Of a stretch of DNA of 64,000 nt, positions 1-7,576 are shown in pieces. The translations under genes were made by a program, and so were the position numbers. Each line of letters starts with the position of its first letter. Position 1 is the first letter of the stretch. The notes under the pieces are model-generated. The model was given only the letters and a program-made list of their open reading frames with translations, made no database searches and was not told where the DNA came from. Origin of the DNA: Thermohalobaculum sp039513195 (lineage in GTDB: Bacteria > Pseudomonadota > Alphaproteobacteria > Rhodobacterales > Rhodobacteraceae); assembly GCA_039513195.1 (NCBI GenBank), contig JBCCRM010000013.1, positions 62,001 through 126,000 on the forward strand, in the 5' to 3' direction.

Positions 1-1
1 C

Positions 2-919
2 GTGGTCGGCCTTGCCGCGCCCGCCTTGGCCGAGTTCAAGCTCGGCGACCGCTTCGTCGACAACGACGGCGACCTGATCGCCGACGTCCCGACCGATCCG
101 GCCAAGCTGATCGACCCGAGCACGCTGATCTTCGCCTACACCCCCGTCGAGGATCCAGCCGTCTACCGCGAGGTCTGGTCCGAATTCCTCGACCACATGT
201 CGGAAGTGACCGGCAAGGACGTCCAATTCTTCCCCGTGCAGTCCAACGCGGCGCAGATTGAGGCCATGCGCGCCGGCCGGCTGCATGTCGCCGGTTTCAA
301 CACGGGCTCGAACCCGATCGCCGTCGCCTGCGCCGGCTTTCGGCCGTTCGCGATGATGGCGGGCAAGGATGGCTCCTTCGGCTACGAGATGGAGATCATT
401 ACCTTTCCCAGCTCGGGCATCTCGGCGGTTGACGACATAAAGGGCAAGCAGCTCGCCTTCACCTCCGAGACTTCGAACTCGGGCTTCAAAGCGCCGTCGG
501 CCATCCTGAAGGCCGAGTTCAACATGATCCCGGGCGAGGACTTCGAGGCGGTGTTCTCAGGCAAGCACGACAACTCGATCCTCGGCGTCGCCAACAAGGA
601 CTACATGGCTGCGTCGATCGCCAACTCGGTCAAAGGGCGGATGCTCGAGCGTGGCGTCGTGTCGGTGGATCAGCTCGAAGTAATCTATACCTCACAGACG
701 TTTCCGACGACGGGGTACGGCACGGTATACAACCTGACGCCGGAGCTTCAGGAGAGCATCCGCGAGGCGTTCTTCAGCTTCGACTGGGAGGGCACTGCGC
801 TCCTTGAGGAGTTTGGCAAGAACGGCGAGGAGCAGTTCATCGAGATCTCGTTCCAGGAGGACTGGTCCGTGATCCGCACGATCGACGAGGCAAATGACGT
901 CAGCTACGACTGTCAGTGA
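2..919 (+). CDS. phnD: Phosphonate ABC transporter substrate-binding protein, 5' end cut by window
   Basis: Periplasmic binding protein that delivers phosphonate (or phosphite) to the PhnC/PhnE importer encoded directly downstream. The 305 visible residues begin inside a signal peptide (a hydrophobic stretch ending in Ala-Leu-Ala before the mature part), so the true start lies left of base 1. The body has the PhnD/TauT-like periplasmic binding fold features: an early FAYTPVEDP strand, a VQSNAAQIEAMRAGRLHVAGF region, and a late TSQTFPTTGYGTVYNLTPE segment near the hinge. The order phnD-phnC-phnE-phnE is the classical arrangement. Which phosphonate is bound cannot be told from sequence. The family is clear; the exact ligand is inference. 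Confidence 0.9.
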   Translation: MVGLAAPALAEFKLGDRFVDNDGDLIADVPTDPAKLIDPSTLIFAYTPVEDPAVYREVWSEFLDHMSEVTGKDVQFFPVQSNAAQIEAMRAGRLHVAGFNTGSNPIAVACAGFRPFAMMAGKDGSFGYEMEIITFPSSGISAVDDIKGKQLAFTSETSNSGFKAPSAILKAEFNMIPGEDFEAVFSGKHDNSILGVANKDYMAASIANSVKGRMLERGVVSVDQLEVIYTSQTFPTTGYGTVYNLTPELQESIREAFFSFDWEGTALLEEFGKNGEEQFIEISFQEDWSVIRTIDEANDVSYDCQ

Positions 920-985
920 GCCGCGTCTGACTCTTTCGGTGGCGCGGGCCTGCGGGTCCGCCCGCCTTTCTGTGCGGAGGGGCCC

Positions 986-1804
986 ATGCTGCGCGTCGAG
1001 AACCTCACCAAGACCTACCGCTCCGGTGACAAGGCGCTCCGCTGCGTCACGCTTGAAGTGCCGCCAGGCCAGGTGGTCGGCCTGATCGGCCCGTCGGGGG
1101 CCGGCAAATCCACGCTGATCCGCTGCATCAACCGGCTGGTGGAGCCAACCGAGGGGCGCGTGCTTTTGGGCGAGGTCAATTTGACCGGCCTCTCCAAAGC
1201 AGCACTTCGCCGTCAGCGCCGGCGCATCGGCATGATCTTCCAAGAATACGCCTTGGTCGAGCGGCTGACGGTAATGGAGAATGTGCTTTCGGGCCGGCTC
1301 GGCTATCTGCCCTTCTGGCGCAGCTTTCTGCGCCGCTACCCGGCCAAGGACATCGCCAAGGCCTTCCACCTGCTGGAGCGCGTTGGACTGGAAGGGCGCG
1401 CCGACAGCCGCGCCGATGCCCTGTCGGGCGGGCAGCGCCAGCGTGTCGGCATCGCCCGGGCGCTGGCCCAGGAGCCCGAGATACTGCTTGTGGACGAGCC
1501 GACCGCCTCGCTCGACCCTAAGACGTCGCGCCAGATCATGCGCCTTGTCACCGAGGTCTGCGCCGAACGTGGCCTGCCGGCGATCATCAATATCCATGAC
1601 GTGGTACTGGCCCAGCAGTTTGCCGAACGCATCGTGGGGCTGCGTGCAGGCGAGGTGGTGTTCGACGGCCTGCCTGAGGCGCTCGATACCGCCGCGCTGA
1701 CCCGGATCTATGGCGAGGAGGACTGGACCGCGATGCGCCGCGCCGCCGAGGAGGACGCCGAGGCCGAGCGCGATGAGGTCCAGCGGATGGCCGGGATCGG
1801 ATGA
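986..1804 (+). CDS. phnC: Phosphonate ABC transporter ATP-binding protein
   Basis: Cytoplasmic ATPase powering phosphonate import; it would dimerise and dock on the two PhnE permeases. The 272-residue protein has Walker A GPSGAGKST (residues 35-43), the Q-loop MIFQEYALV, the signature LSGGQRQRVGIARAL and Walker B ILLVDEPTASLD followed by the H-loop NIHDV. Length is normal for PhnC. The ATG at 986 follows an AGGGG ribosome binding site (start of gene 66 bases after phnD), and the end overlaps the next start by four bases (ATGA), which suggests translational coupling. Confidence 0.95.
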   Translation: MLRVENLTKTYRSGDKALRCVTLEVPPGQVVGLIGPSGAGKSTLIRCINRLVEPTEGRVLLGEVNLTGLSKAALRRQRRRIGMIFQEYALVERLTVMENVLSGRLGYLPFWRSFLRRYPAKDIAKAFHLLERVGLEGRADSRADALSGGQRQRVGIARALAQEPEILLVDEPTASLDPKTSRQIMRLVTEVCAERGLPAIINIHDVVLAQQFAERIVGLRAGEVVFDGLPEALDTAALTRIYGEEDWTAMRRAAEEDAEAERDEVQRMAGIG

Positions 1805-2601
1805 GCGCCTATCCCACCACCTGGCGCCGCCCGCCGCAGCTGATCCGCGACACCGCCACCCGGCGCGCGGTGCAGATCAGCATCCTGCTCTATCTCGCGC
1901 TTGCGATCTCGACGCTGGAGGTCGACTGGGGCCGCGTCGTCGATGGACTCGATCGGGGCTGGCGCTTCGTCGAGGGGTTCCTGGCACCCGACTTCTCGAG
2001 CCGATGGCGCGACATTAGCGAGGGGCTGGTGGAGAGCCTGACGATGACGGTCACATCCACGATCTTCGGCATCATCCTGTCGGTGCCAGTGGGCATCGGG
2101 GCTGCACGCAACCTTGCACCGATGCCCGTATATCTCCTCTGCCGCGCGATCATCGCCGTCAGCCGCTCACTCCAAGAGATCATCATCGCAATCTTCTTCG
2201 TGGCGATGTTCGGCTTCGGCCCGTTCGCAGGCTTCCTCACGCTCTCCTTCGCCACCATTGGTTTTCTCGGCAAGCTTCTCGCCGAGAGCATCGAGGAGAT
2301 CGACGAAACGCAGGCCGAGGCGATCCGCGCCACCGGGGCCTCGTGGTGGCAGGTCGTGAACTATGGCGTGCAACCTCAGGTGATGCCCCGGCTGATCGGC
2401 CTGTCGCTCTATCGCCTGGACATCAATTTCCGCGAGAGCGCGGTGATCGGCATCGTCGGTGCGGGCGGGATCGGTGCAACGCTCAATACCGCGATCGACC
2501 GATACGAGTATGACAGCGCCGGCGCGATCCTGCTGATCATAATCGGTATCGTTATGGCGGCGGAATATGCCTCGGGCCATATCCGACGCATGGTGCAGTA
2601 G
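1801..2601 (+). CDS. phnE: Phosphonate ABC transporter permease (first copy)
   Basis: Inner-membrane channel subunit of the phosphonate importer, 266 residues with several hydrophobic segments (for example residues 20-40, 80-105, 115-150 and 235-260). The EAA loop that contacts the ATPase is visible as EAIEEIDETQAEAIRATGAS, followed by the PhnE-typical segment with LYRLDINFRESAVIGIVGAGGIG. It overlaps phnC by four bases and the second permease gene by one base (TAGTG). Two PhnE paralogues in a row imply a heterodimeric channel. Confidence 0.95.
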   Translation: MSAYPTTWRRPPQLIRDTATRRAVQISILLYLALAISTLEVDWGRVVDGLDRGWRFVEGFLAPDFSSRWRDISEGLVESLTMTVTSTIFGIILSVPVGIGAARNLAPMPVYLLCRAIIAVSRSLQEIIIAIFFVAMFGFGPFAGFLTLSFATIGFLGKLLAESIEEIDETQAEAIRATGASWWQVVNYGVQPQVMPRLIGLSLYRLDINFRESAVIGIVGAGGIGATLNTAIDRYEYDSAGAILLIIIGIVMAAEYASGHIRRMVQ

Positions 2602-3416
2602 TGGCGGTGATCCAGAAAGCCAAGGGCCCCGACTGGCGCCTGCGCACCCCGCGCGGTGCGCTCCTGCTCTGGGCCGGCTGGTTCGCTGTGGTCGCCCTTA
2701 CCGTTTGGTGCTGGCAGATCATGACCGAGACCACGATCTGGGCCTTCGTCTACGACGCCCCGCGCCAGGCCGCCGACATTGGGAGCCGCATGGTGCCGCC
2801 GCGATGGTCGTACCTGCCCGATCTCTGGCGGCCGCTTTGGGACACGATCAACATCGCGACGCTCGGCACGCTTCTCGGCGTCGTCATAGCCACGCCCGTG
2901 GCCTTTCTTGCCGCCCGCAACACAACGCCGAGCGTCACGGTGCTGCGTCCACTCGCACTGTTCGTCATCGTCGCCTCGCGCTCGATAAACTCGCTCATCT
3001 GGGCGCTGCTTCTCGTCTCAGTGGTGGGACCGGGACTGCTGGCGGGGGTGATCGCGATCGCGCTTCGCTCCATCGGCTTCTGTGGCAAGCTGCTCTACGA
3101 GGCAATCGAGGAGACCGACCGCGCCCAGACCGAGGCGGTGGAGGCAACCGGTGCCGGCCCGGCGGCGGTGCTGACCTACGGGATCTGGCCGCAGGTTGCT
3201 CCGTCTTTCTGGGCCATCTCGGTCTTCCGCTGGGACATCAACATCCGAGAGAGCACAGTGCTCGGTCTCGTCGGCGCGGGCGGGATCGGGCTGCAGCTGC
3301 AGGGCTCGCTCAACACGCTGGCCTGGCCGCAGGTGACTGTCATCCTGCTGCTGATCCTAGTGACGGTGCTGGTGAGCGAATGGGTCTCTGCGAAGGTTCG
3401 AGCTGCGATTATCTGA
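2601..3416 (+). CDS. phnE: Phosphonate ABC transporter permease (second copy)
   Basis: Second membrane subunit of the phosphonate importer, 271 residues, starting at a GTG whose G is the last base of the previous stop codon. It repeats the layout of the first permease: an EAA loop (EAIEETDRAQTEAVEATGAG) and a terminal region with FRWDINIRESTVLGLVGAGGIG. The N-terminal cytoplasmic extension and the periplasmic loop before residue 75 are longer than in the first copy. It closes the operon, and a GC hairpin follows the stop. No C-P lyase or phosphonatase gene follows, so the catabolic enzymes must lie elsewhere or upstream of the window. Confidence 0.94.
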   Translation: MAVIQKAKGPDWRLRTPRGALLLWAGWFAVVALTVWCWQIMTETTIWAFVYDAPRQAADIGSRMVPPRWSYLPDLWRPLWDTINIATLGTLLGVVIATPVAFLAARNTTPSVTVLRPLALFVIVASRSINSLIWALLLVSVVGPGLLAGVIAIALRSIGFCGKLLYEAIEETDRAQTEAVEATGAGPAAVLTYGIWPQVAPSFWAISVFRWDINIRESTVLGLVGAGGIGLQLQGSLNTLAWPQVTVILLLILVTVLVSEWVSAKVRAAII

Positions 3417-3417
3417 G

Positions 3418-3435
3418 GGCCGCGCTACAGCGGCC
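3418..3435 (+). terminator. Small GC hairpin after the phn operon
   Basis: A perfect 6-bp stem (GGCCGC / GCGGCC) with a 6-base loop starts one base after the last phnE stop codon. No T-run follows, so this is at best a weak or Rho-assisted terminator or an mRNA-stabilising structure. Confidence 0.35.
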
Positions 3436-3668
3436 GAAAGGGGGGACACCGAGCGGGACACTGTGCCACCAGCTTACACGCTGCGGGCCGCGCGAACTGC
3501 CCTCTGTCGCGGAGACCATCAAGAAGGCTCCGGGTTATGTGGGCCGCCTCGAGCGCGAGGACTCGTTTGGCAGCGCAGTAGTTCAGCTCGCCGAGCGTCC
3601 TTCCCGTCAAGGGCCCGGCCCTTTCCTGCCATTTACAGGGCGGTACGACGACACAGTTGCAGGGCGCC

Positions 3669-3772
3669 AGAGCGCTTTCCGACCCGATTGCATCGGTTCT
3701 CGCGCTCTAAGGTATTGTTTGGGCGCATTTCCACGACGCCAATCCGATTCAGATTGGCTGGAAATGCTCTAG
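3669..3772 (+). repeat. RIME-like palindromic intergenic repeat, copy 1 (complete)
   Basis: Element of about 104 bp that begins AGAGCGCTTTCC and ends GGAAATGCTCTAG. It contains two dyads: AGAGCGC...GCGCTCT in the left half, and GCCAATC...GATTGGC-type hairpin in the right half. A nearly identical copy lies at 43756-43861 in the opposite orientation, and a diverged copy at 6226-6313 in the same orientation. Size and two-palindrome architecture match the RIME family known from rhizobial intergenic regions; this assignment is from memory of the family, not a search. Confidence 0.8.
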
Positions 3773-3928
3773 ACTGGTCGTTCGCTGCATCGAGAAAGAT
3801 AAGTTGTTCCGGTCGACGCGGTGCCGGACAGTGCCGACATCCAACCCATGGCGTCTTGACGAAACAATAGTTTCTGAACGGACTAAAAGCGCGTGGGGTC
3901 CGGCATTGCTGCGAGCGCGAGATGCTCT

Positions 3929-4534
3929 CTAGCCAGAGGGAATTTCGGAGCTTGATCCCACTGAAATCGCGATCTCAGTCAGCATGTCTGCAACCTGTTC
4001 TGTTGACAATGGCACAGAAGATGTCGTCACCGAATAGCCCTCGATAAACGGCAGCAACAGGCTGGCTACTTTGTCGCGAAGGTCAGGATCGGCAGTCTCG
4101 CTCAGGACAAAGTCGGCAATCAGCGAAGAGAAGGTCCGGTAGTAGTCGGCCATGTGGCCTCGGATCGCTTCGTTCCGCGTAGAGATTGCCCAAAGCTCGC
4201 GGAAAATGCGGCACATGTCTGACAACTCGTCGCCGTGCCGTAGGCCGGTTAGGATCAGGAGATGCGCCCGCTCTCGCACCGTAGAGCCGGGCGTGTCCTG
4301 CGTCAGTCGTCTGATTTCCTGAGTGCATTCGTCGAAGTATCGCGTGGCCATCGCCTTCAGCACGTCGTCGCGGGACTTGAAGTAATACTGGACGTTGCTC
4401 AGCCGCATGCCAGCGCGCTCGGCAAGCTTACGAATAGTCAGCCCCGCATCGCCGCTCTCTTTCAACAGGTCCAGCGCACAGCCGAGGATCAAGAGTTCCT
4501 TGTCGGAATGCTGTGCGGTGCCGCTCGCCATCAT
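3929..4534 (-). CDS. TetR-family transcriptional regulator
   Basis: A 201-residue repressor. The N-terminal helix-turn-helix (about residues 15-58) reads LTIRKLAERAGMRLSNVQYYF, the classic TetR recognition region, and the remaining all-helical part would bind an inducer. The longest frame begins at 4603, inside the operator, but a Shine-Dalgarno AAAGGA sits just before the ATG-ATG at 4534/4531, so the shorter start was chosen. It is divergent from the dehalogenase gene, and the shared 107-base gap contains a perfect inverted repeat. Control of both genes by this protein is therefore the simplest reading. The inducer is unknown; a haloalkane or its alcohol product would make sense (inference). 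Confidence 0.88.
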   Translation of the reverse strand: MMASGTAQHSDKELLILGCALDLLKESGDAGLTIRKLAERAGMRLSNVQYYFKSRDDVLKAMATRYFDECTQEIRRLTQDTPGSTVRERAHLLILTGLRHGDELSDMCRIFRELWAISTRNEAIRGHMADYYRTFSSLIADFVLSETADPDLRDKVASLLLPFIEGYSVTTSSVPLSTEQVADMLTEIAISVGSSSEIPSG

Positions 4535-4577
4535 CTTCCTTTCGAGGCGGTTGGTTGATCGCAGGATAGACGGTTGA

Positions 4578-4626
4578 CATATTTGGTCAACTGACCTAGT
4601 CAATTTAGGTCAGTTGACCAAATATG
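4578..4626. promoter_or_regulatory. Divergent operator: perfect 21-bp inverted repeat
   Basis: The arms 4578-4598 (CATATTTGGTCAACTGACCTA up to its last base) and 4606-4626 are exact reverse complements separated by a 7-base spacer. Each arm itself contains a near-palindrome, GGTCAACTGACC, so the site could hold two TetR dimers. A TTGACA hexamer (4574-4579) overlaps the left edge. The site lies midway between the divergent regulator and dehalogenase starts. Confidence 0.8.
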
Positions 4627-4640
4627 CGAACAGGCCCAAG

Positions 4641-5549
4641 ATGATCGATACTCTGCGCACCCCCGATGACCGGTTCAAAGACCTTCCCGGTTTTGACTTC
4701 GCCCCGCACTACGTGAACGTTCTGCCTGGATACGAGGGCCTGAGAGGCCATTATCTCGACGAGGGCAGTCCAACCTCCGACGAGGTGTTTCTCTGCCTGC
4801 ACGGGGAACCAAGCTGGAGTTATCTCTATCGCAAGATGATCCCTGTCTTCGCCGCTGCCGGTGTCCGGGTGATCGCGCCGGACTGGTTGGGTTTCGGGCG
4901 CTCGGACAAGCCGGTGGACGACGCCGTCTACTCCTTCGAATTCCATCGCGAGTACATGCTTGCCTTCATCCGGTATCTGGATCTGCGGCATATCACCCTG
5001 GTCTGCCAGGACTGGGGCGGGGTGCTGGGCCTGACCCTGCCGATGGAGATGCCGGACCGGTTTAAGCGTCTGTTGATCATGAACACCGGCCTGATGGCGG
5101 CACCTGTGGACAGCCCAGCCTTCGAGGAATGGAAGGCAGACATCGTCTCGAACCCTGACGTGCCCGTCGAATTCGTGATGCAAAAAAACGAGCCTATCAT
5201 CAACGATGCCGAGGCCGCGGCTTACGCGGCGCCCTTCCCAGACCAGCGCTACAAGGCCGGGGTACGCATGTTCCCCAAGCTTGTCGCAAAAACGATGGAT
5301 GCCCCAGGGGTCGCGACCTCACAGCGTGCCGCACGGTTCTGGTCAGAAGAGTGGCAGGGCGAGAGCTTCATGGCCATCGGCATGACGGACAAGATGCTGG
5401 GGCCGGACGTCATGAACTTCATGCGCACCCTGATCCGAGGTTGTCCCGAGCCGTTGGAGATTGCTGAAGGCGGTCATTTCGTACAGGAATCCGGCGGCCC
5501 ACTGATTGCCGAGAAGGCATTGGCGCATTTCGGTCTTGCCCGGTCATAA
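4641..5549 (+). CDS. Haloalkane dehalogenase, DhlA-like
   Basis: Alpha/beta-hydrolase that would hydrolyse a carbon-halogen bond to an alcohol plus halide in the cytoplasm. The 302-residue protein tracks Xanthobacter DhlA along its whole length (start MIDTLRTPDDRF, HGEPSWSYLYRKMIPVF). All expected catalytic positions are present: nucleophile Asp124 and halide-binding Trp125 in VCQDWGG, Glu56 in HGE, second halide Trp164 in FEEWKAD, acid Asp250 in GMTDKMLGP, base His279 in EGGHFVQE. Compared with DhlA (310 residues) the cap lacks the duplicated segment just before the second Trp. An in-frame TTG at 4614 lies inside the operator and was rejected in favour of the ATG at 4641. Substrate is not determinable by eye. 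Confidence 0.93.
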   Translation: MIDTLRTPDDRFKDLPGFDFAPHYVNVLPGYEGLRGHYLDEGSPTSDEVFLCLHGEPSWSYLYRKMIPVFAAAGVRVIAPDWLGFGRSDKPVDDAVYSFEFHREYMLAFIRYLDLRHITLVCQDWGGVLGLTLPMEMPDRFKRLLIMNTGLMAAPVDSPAFEEWKADIVSNPDVPVEFVMQKNEPIINDAEAAAYAAPFPDQRYKAGVRMFPKLVAKTMDAPGVATSQRAARFWSEEWQGESFMAIGMTDKMLGPDVMNFMRTLIRGCPEPLEIAEGGHFVQESGGPLIAEKALAHFGLARS

Positions 5550-5691
5550 GGTCGAAACCCTATGACCATCCTTCACAGGGTCTTCCACCCAGAACTCAGG
5601 TCTTCGAGGATCAATTGAGTATGGGGCGACCAGATCTAGGCCAGCGGCAAGGTAACGTCGTGGTGCGTGGACCCACCGGAACCTGCTTCGA

Positions 5692-5790
5692 TTAAGCCGC
5701 TTGTTCGAAGACTGCGGCAGGTGTCCTAGTGCCCATCGCCTGGTGCGGGCGGCGGTAGCGGTTGAGTGAGAAATCCGCCGCCATTGTTTG
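5692..5790 (-). pseudogene. Transposase C-terminal remnant (DDE, IS3/IS481-like)
   Basis: About 32 codons ending at the TAA complement at 5692 encode SLNRYRRPHQAMGTRTPAAVF, the conserved end of integrase-core transposases of the YNxxRPHQALGxxTPxxVF kind. Upstream in this frame the similarity stops, so only the 3' tip survives. It lies just beyond the dehalogenase gene. Confidence 0.65.
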
Positions 5791-5956
5791 GAGGCGGTGT
5801 CGAACGATCGAGCGCCTTGGTGCGGGCGCTTTCCAAATAGCTGGCGCGTGCCAAGGCGCTCCGGCCCGTTGGGGCCGTCTTTCTAGGCTAGGATCAGGAG
5901 TTCTTCGCCCACCTTCGCGCGCGGCTCTGGCTCAGCCTGTAGCTCTGGCCACTCAT

Positions 5957-6240
5957 CTAGAGGGCGAGGCCCGCCACGCCACCGGTTCGAGAGGCGCGAC
6001 CGAACGACATGGCGGGGAACTGAGGATAGCAATCGGCATCGAGCCGCACCGATCTGCCCTCGATCCTGGCGAGAACCGGGTGGCGCGCGCAATCCGCGCT
6101 GGTAGCGCCGAGCCGGAGCGCGTCCTTCACCGCTGCATGCACAGCGCACAAAGGGAAGGTTTCCAACAGGCGCAGGATCGTGACGAACTTGCATTTACCG
6201 GCGGCAAACCGGTTCTTCTGCTCGACCGCTTTCCAACCCG
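5957..6240 (-). pseudogene. IS21-family istA transposase C-terminal remnant
   Basis: The minus-strand frame reads KFVTILRLLETFPLCAVHAA, then VKDALRLGATSADCARHPVL, then ARIEGRSVRLDADCYPQFP. This is the pattern near the C-terminus of IS21 IstA proteins (a VxDALRLxAxSFDAVKxLVL-type motif followed by ARIExRxxRLDLxxYP). No upstream DDE core and no istB follow, so it is a fragment. Confidence 0.65.
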
Positions 6241-6313
6241 ATAGCATCGGCTCTCACGCTCTAAGGGAGTGTCCGGTGGCATTTTCGCGACGCCAATCTG
6301 AGTCAGATTGGCT
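6226..6313 (+). repeat. RIME-like repeat, copy 2 (diverged, right end lost)
   Basis: Aligns with copy 1 through CCGCTTTCCAACCCGATAGC, GCTCTAAG and the hairpin GCCAATCTGAGTCAGATTGGC region (6293-6313). The terminal GGAAATGCTCTAG is missing. Same orientation as copy 1, on the other side of the regulator-dehalogenase pair. Confidence 0.7.
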
Positions 6314-6412
6314 ATAAGGGACGACAGTTGCTTGGCAACGGGCCTCATCCATGGCAGCGACGGGTGAACCCAATATGCCTGCGGCGTGGGTCAGAAGCCT
6401 ATCAATCTGCAC

Positions 6413-6509
6413 GGCATCACTGGCTCGATGAGCAGGAACGACGGCTGCCTGGACAACGGCCCGATTGAGAGCTTTTTCGGGGCGCTCAAGACAGCAATGC
6501 TTCTTCGCG
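6413..6509 (+). pseudogene. IS3-family OrfB internal remnant
   Basis: The plus frame encodes GSMSRNDGCLDNGPIESFFG followed by ALKTAML. This is the highly conserved IS3 OrfB segment around the last catalytic Glu (SMSRxGxCxDNAxxESFFxxLK). Neither the earlier DDE residues nor the C-terminus are in frame, so it is a fragment. Confidence 0.7.
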
Positions 6510-6771
6510 CCCACTGTCGAAGGCGACGGCGGCGTTCCCAAATAGATCGAGATCTTCGACAGCCAACCAAGCAAGTACCCAAGCATTTTCTGCCCAACGC
6601 CAACCGAGGCAAGGATGGTGATCAAGGAGCCGGCCCAAGCGATGAAGCCCCCGTCCGGGATAAAAGGGCCGGGTCAGCCCACGGTTTAGGGACAGAGCAC
6701 TCCTGCTCCCGATCACCGTAGCATCGGGGAAAACGCCGGTCCGATGGCTGGCGCCTTTCCGTTTGCAGCTG

Positions 6772-7554
6772 TCAGAGTGCCGGCAAAGGCGGCAGGCTCT
6801 GGCCCAGCCATTTTTCCGAGAAGGTGTTGAGCTCGCCACCGAGCGTTTTGTGCAGAATGAAGACATTGACCCATTGCAGCAGGTCGAAATCGCCCTTCTT
6901 CACGCCGATAAAGGCGGGGGAGTCCTTGATGATGAATTTCGTCTCGAGACTGAGATCCGGGTTCGACGCCGACAGGGTCGAGGCGACGACATTGCCCGTT
7001 ACCAGGACGTCGACCTGGCCTGACTTAAAGGCCTCCAGCGTCGCGGCATTGTCGCCGAAACGGATGATATCGGCGCTGTCGGGGGCGGTCTTGGTCAGCT
7101 CTAGATCTTCCAAGGTCCCGCCGGTCAGCCCGACCTTCATGCCGGCGAGATCGGCAGTCGACGAGATCGCCTTATCCGACGCCGCGAAGGCCCCGGAGAA
7201 GAACGGCGCATAGGCGCTGGAGAACCAGATCGACTTTGCCCGCTGCGGGTTGGCGCCCATCGAGGAGATCACCAGATCGACCCGGTCGGTTTCCAGAAAC
7301 GGGATCCGCTGGTCGGAGGTCACTGGCACGATCTCCAGCTCCACGCCCAGATCCTCGGCGATCAGCTCGGCGACATCGACGTCGTAGCCTTCGTGCTCGC
7401 CCTCCGGCCCAAGTGAGCCGAAGGGAGGAAAGTTCTCAGGCACGGCAATCTTTACAGTGCCGGCGGAGAGGATGTCGGCCAGGTCGGCCTTCGCCGGCAG
7501 CGCCGGTATCACTAAGAGCGCAGCGGCTACGATCCAGGTTTGGGCGGTTTTCAT
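6772..7554 (-). CDS. Polar-amino-acid-type ABC transporter substrate-binding protein
   Basis: Periplasmic family-3 binding protein, 260 residues. The signal peptide is residues 1-23 (MKTAQTWIVAAALLVIPALP then AKA). The mature part begins with VKIAVPENFPPFGSLGPEGE and has the family-typical GYDVDVAELIAEDLGVELE segment. The start at 7554 has AGGAGA six bases upstream; a longer frame to 7626 has no signal-like N-terminus. It is the last gene of the nine-gene minus-strand operon and follows its two permeases, so in this context a ureide or related compound is a plausible ligand (inference). Confidence 0.9.
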   Translation of the reverse strand: MKTAQTWIVAAALLVIPALPAKADLADILSAGTVKIAVPENFPPFGSLGPEGEHEGYDVDVAELIAEDLGVELEIVPVTSDQRIPFLETDRVDLVISSMGANPQRAKSIWFSSAYAPFFSGAFAASDKAISSTADLAGMKVGLTGGTLEDLELTKTAPDSADIIRFGDNAATLEAFKSGQVDVLVTGNVVASTLSASNPDLSLETKFIIKDSPAFIGVKKGDFDLLQWVNVFILHKTLGGELNTFSEKWLGQSLPPLPAL

Positions 7555-7576
7555 CGGTGTTCTCCTTGTTTGGGGA

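Larger units (their letters stand above)
3417..3928. other. Intergenic stretch with hairpin and RIME-like repeat
   Basis: About 510 bases between the phn operon and the tetR-like gene, which end towards each other. It holds the terminator-like hairpin at its left edge and one complete copy of the dispersed palindromic repeat (3669-3772). No open frame here shows recognisable protein similarity. Confidence 0.6.
5550..6771. other. IS-element graveyard, no intact gene
   Basis: The 1.2 kb between the dehalogenase and the ureide operon holds at least three unrelated transposase fragments in both orientations (5692-5790, 5957-6240, 6413-6509) and a truncated RIME-like repeat (6226-6313). From 6510 to 6771 I see no recognisable coding; a hydrophobic minus-strand frame near 6540-6680 is too weak to call. 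This is typical of a site that has received insertions repeatedly. Confidence 0.65.

Noticed and set aside
3425..3610. Minus-strand frame with a protein-like look (LNYCAAKRVLALEAAH)
   Set aside because: No family recognised, no ribosome binding site, and it overlaps the region just after the phn operon; could be a remnant but not supportable.
2567..3772. Plus-strand open frame of 401 codons overlapping the second phnE
   Set aside because: It is out of frame with phnE, which has the EAA loop and membrane helices; the overlap frame has low-complexity Arg/Pro content.
6540..6690. Minus-strand hydrophobic frame (WAGSLITILASVGVGQKML)
   Set aside because: Could be a fragment of a membrane protein, but it is disrupted by stops and overlaps the IS3 remnant on the other strand.
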